From GCA-2731375 sp047518225 (GTDB taxonomy: Bacteria; Pseudomonadota; Alphaproteobacteria; GCA-2731375): DNA of 15,234 bases. Where the stretch lies: the NCBI GenBank assembly GCA_047518225.1, contig JAKZRK010000275.1:1-15234 (forward strand). The letters are read 5' to 3'. The notes under the pieces are model-generated. The model ran no database searches. It was not told where the DNA came from and worked only from the letters and a program-made list of their open reading frames with translations. The translations under genes were made by a program, and so were the position numbers. This document shows, one piece after another, positions 15,058-15,234 of this stretch (position 1 is the first letter of the stretch; each line of letters starts with the position of its first letter).

Positions 15058-15234
15058 GCCATGTCCGACAGGTCCCGCATCAATGCGGCGGCCCATAGCA
15101 GCCCGTTGAAAAAGGCGCTATTGACCGGGTTTCACTCGACGGCGAAACATAACGCGACGAAGGCGGTTTCGCCATCCTCCGAGACGATGAGGACCATCTG
15201 AGCGACCAGAACGGCTCCAGCTGGCGCAATAAGC
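15054..15234 (-). pseudogene. C-terminal part of a minus-strand gene with an in-frame TGA
   Basis: Reading the minus strand from the window edge, one frame gives LIAPAGAVLVAQMVL..., ending FAVE at TGA (15132-15134). The same frame then continues as NPVNSAFFNGLL...RDLSDMA to TAA (15054-15056). Both parts have high-GC third codon positions and protein-like composition. So either the gene ends at TGA and the rest is chance, or a former Trp codon (TGG to TGA) interrupts a longer gene. The protein is not recognised and the start lies outside the window. Confidence 0.35.

Noticed and set aside
15096..15115. CAGCCCGTTGAAAAAGG resembling an insertion-sequence end
   Set aside because: The same bases encode FFNGLL in a coding-like minus-strand frame, and no partner inverted repeat is seen in the window.

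Overview
The window comes from a GC-rich alphaproteobacterium. The best marker is a gcrA gene (10972-11388), a cell-cycle regulator essentially restricted to Alphaproteobacteria. GANTC (CcrM) sites are sparse along the window but clustered at one place, which fits the same group. A Rhodospirillales-like lineage is plausible, but this is inference.

Layout. (1) The left edge (1 to about 138) is the end of an insertion sequence with the first 18 codons of an IS5-type transposase on the minus strand. Its upstream region carries four GANTC sites in 42 bp. (2) From 252 to 10803 there is a tightly packed plus-strand run: a membrane PAS-PAS hybrid-less histidine kinase, an RND adaptor and RND permease, a four-rhodanese-domain protein, a small exported protein with a Ser/Thr tail (GTGA overlap with the rhodanese gene), a DadA-type FAD oxidoreductase and a YheT-type alpha/beta hydrolase. 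Gaps are 57, 67, 36, -4, 9 and -17 nt, so the last four or five genes are probably co-transcribed. No response regulator and no TolC-like outer membrane factor are visible. (3) gcrA stands alone behind a 168-nt leader with DnaA-box-like repeats. (4) A 53-codon minus-strand membrane protein is divergent from a secreted two-BON-domain protein. (5) On the minus strand is a class III alcohol dehydrogenase (glutathione-dependent formaldehyde dehydrogenase), convergent with the BON gene. (6) An AT-rich promoter region precedes an LpxR-type lipid A deacylase. (7) The right edge holds the C-terminal part of a minus-strand reading frame that is broken by one in-frame TGA.

Functionally the window mixes envelope maintenance and export (RND pump, BON protein, LpxR), sulfur and amino-acid metabolism (rhodanese, DadA-like), formaldehyde detoxification and cell-cycle control. 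I see no CRISPR array, rRNA or tRNA, and no convincing Rho-independent terminator (hairpin plus T-run) in any intergenic gap. The most interesting signals are regulatory: the GANTC cluster at the IS end, the 12-bp-phased DnaA-like boxes before gcrA, the nested palindromes before lpxR, and the in-frame TGA at the right edge.
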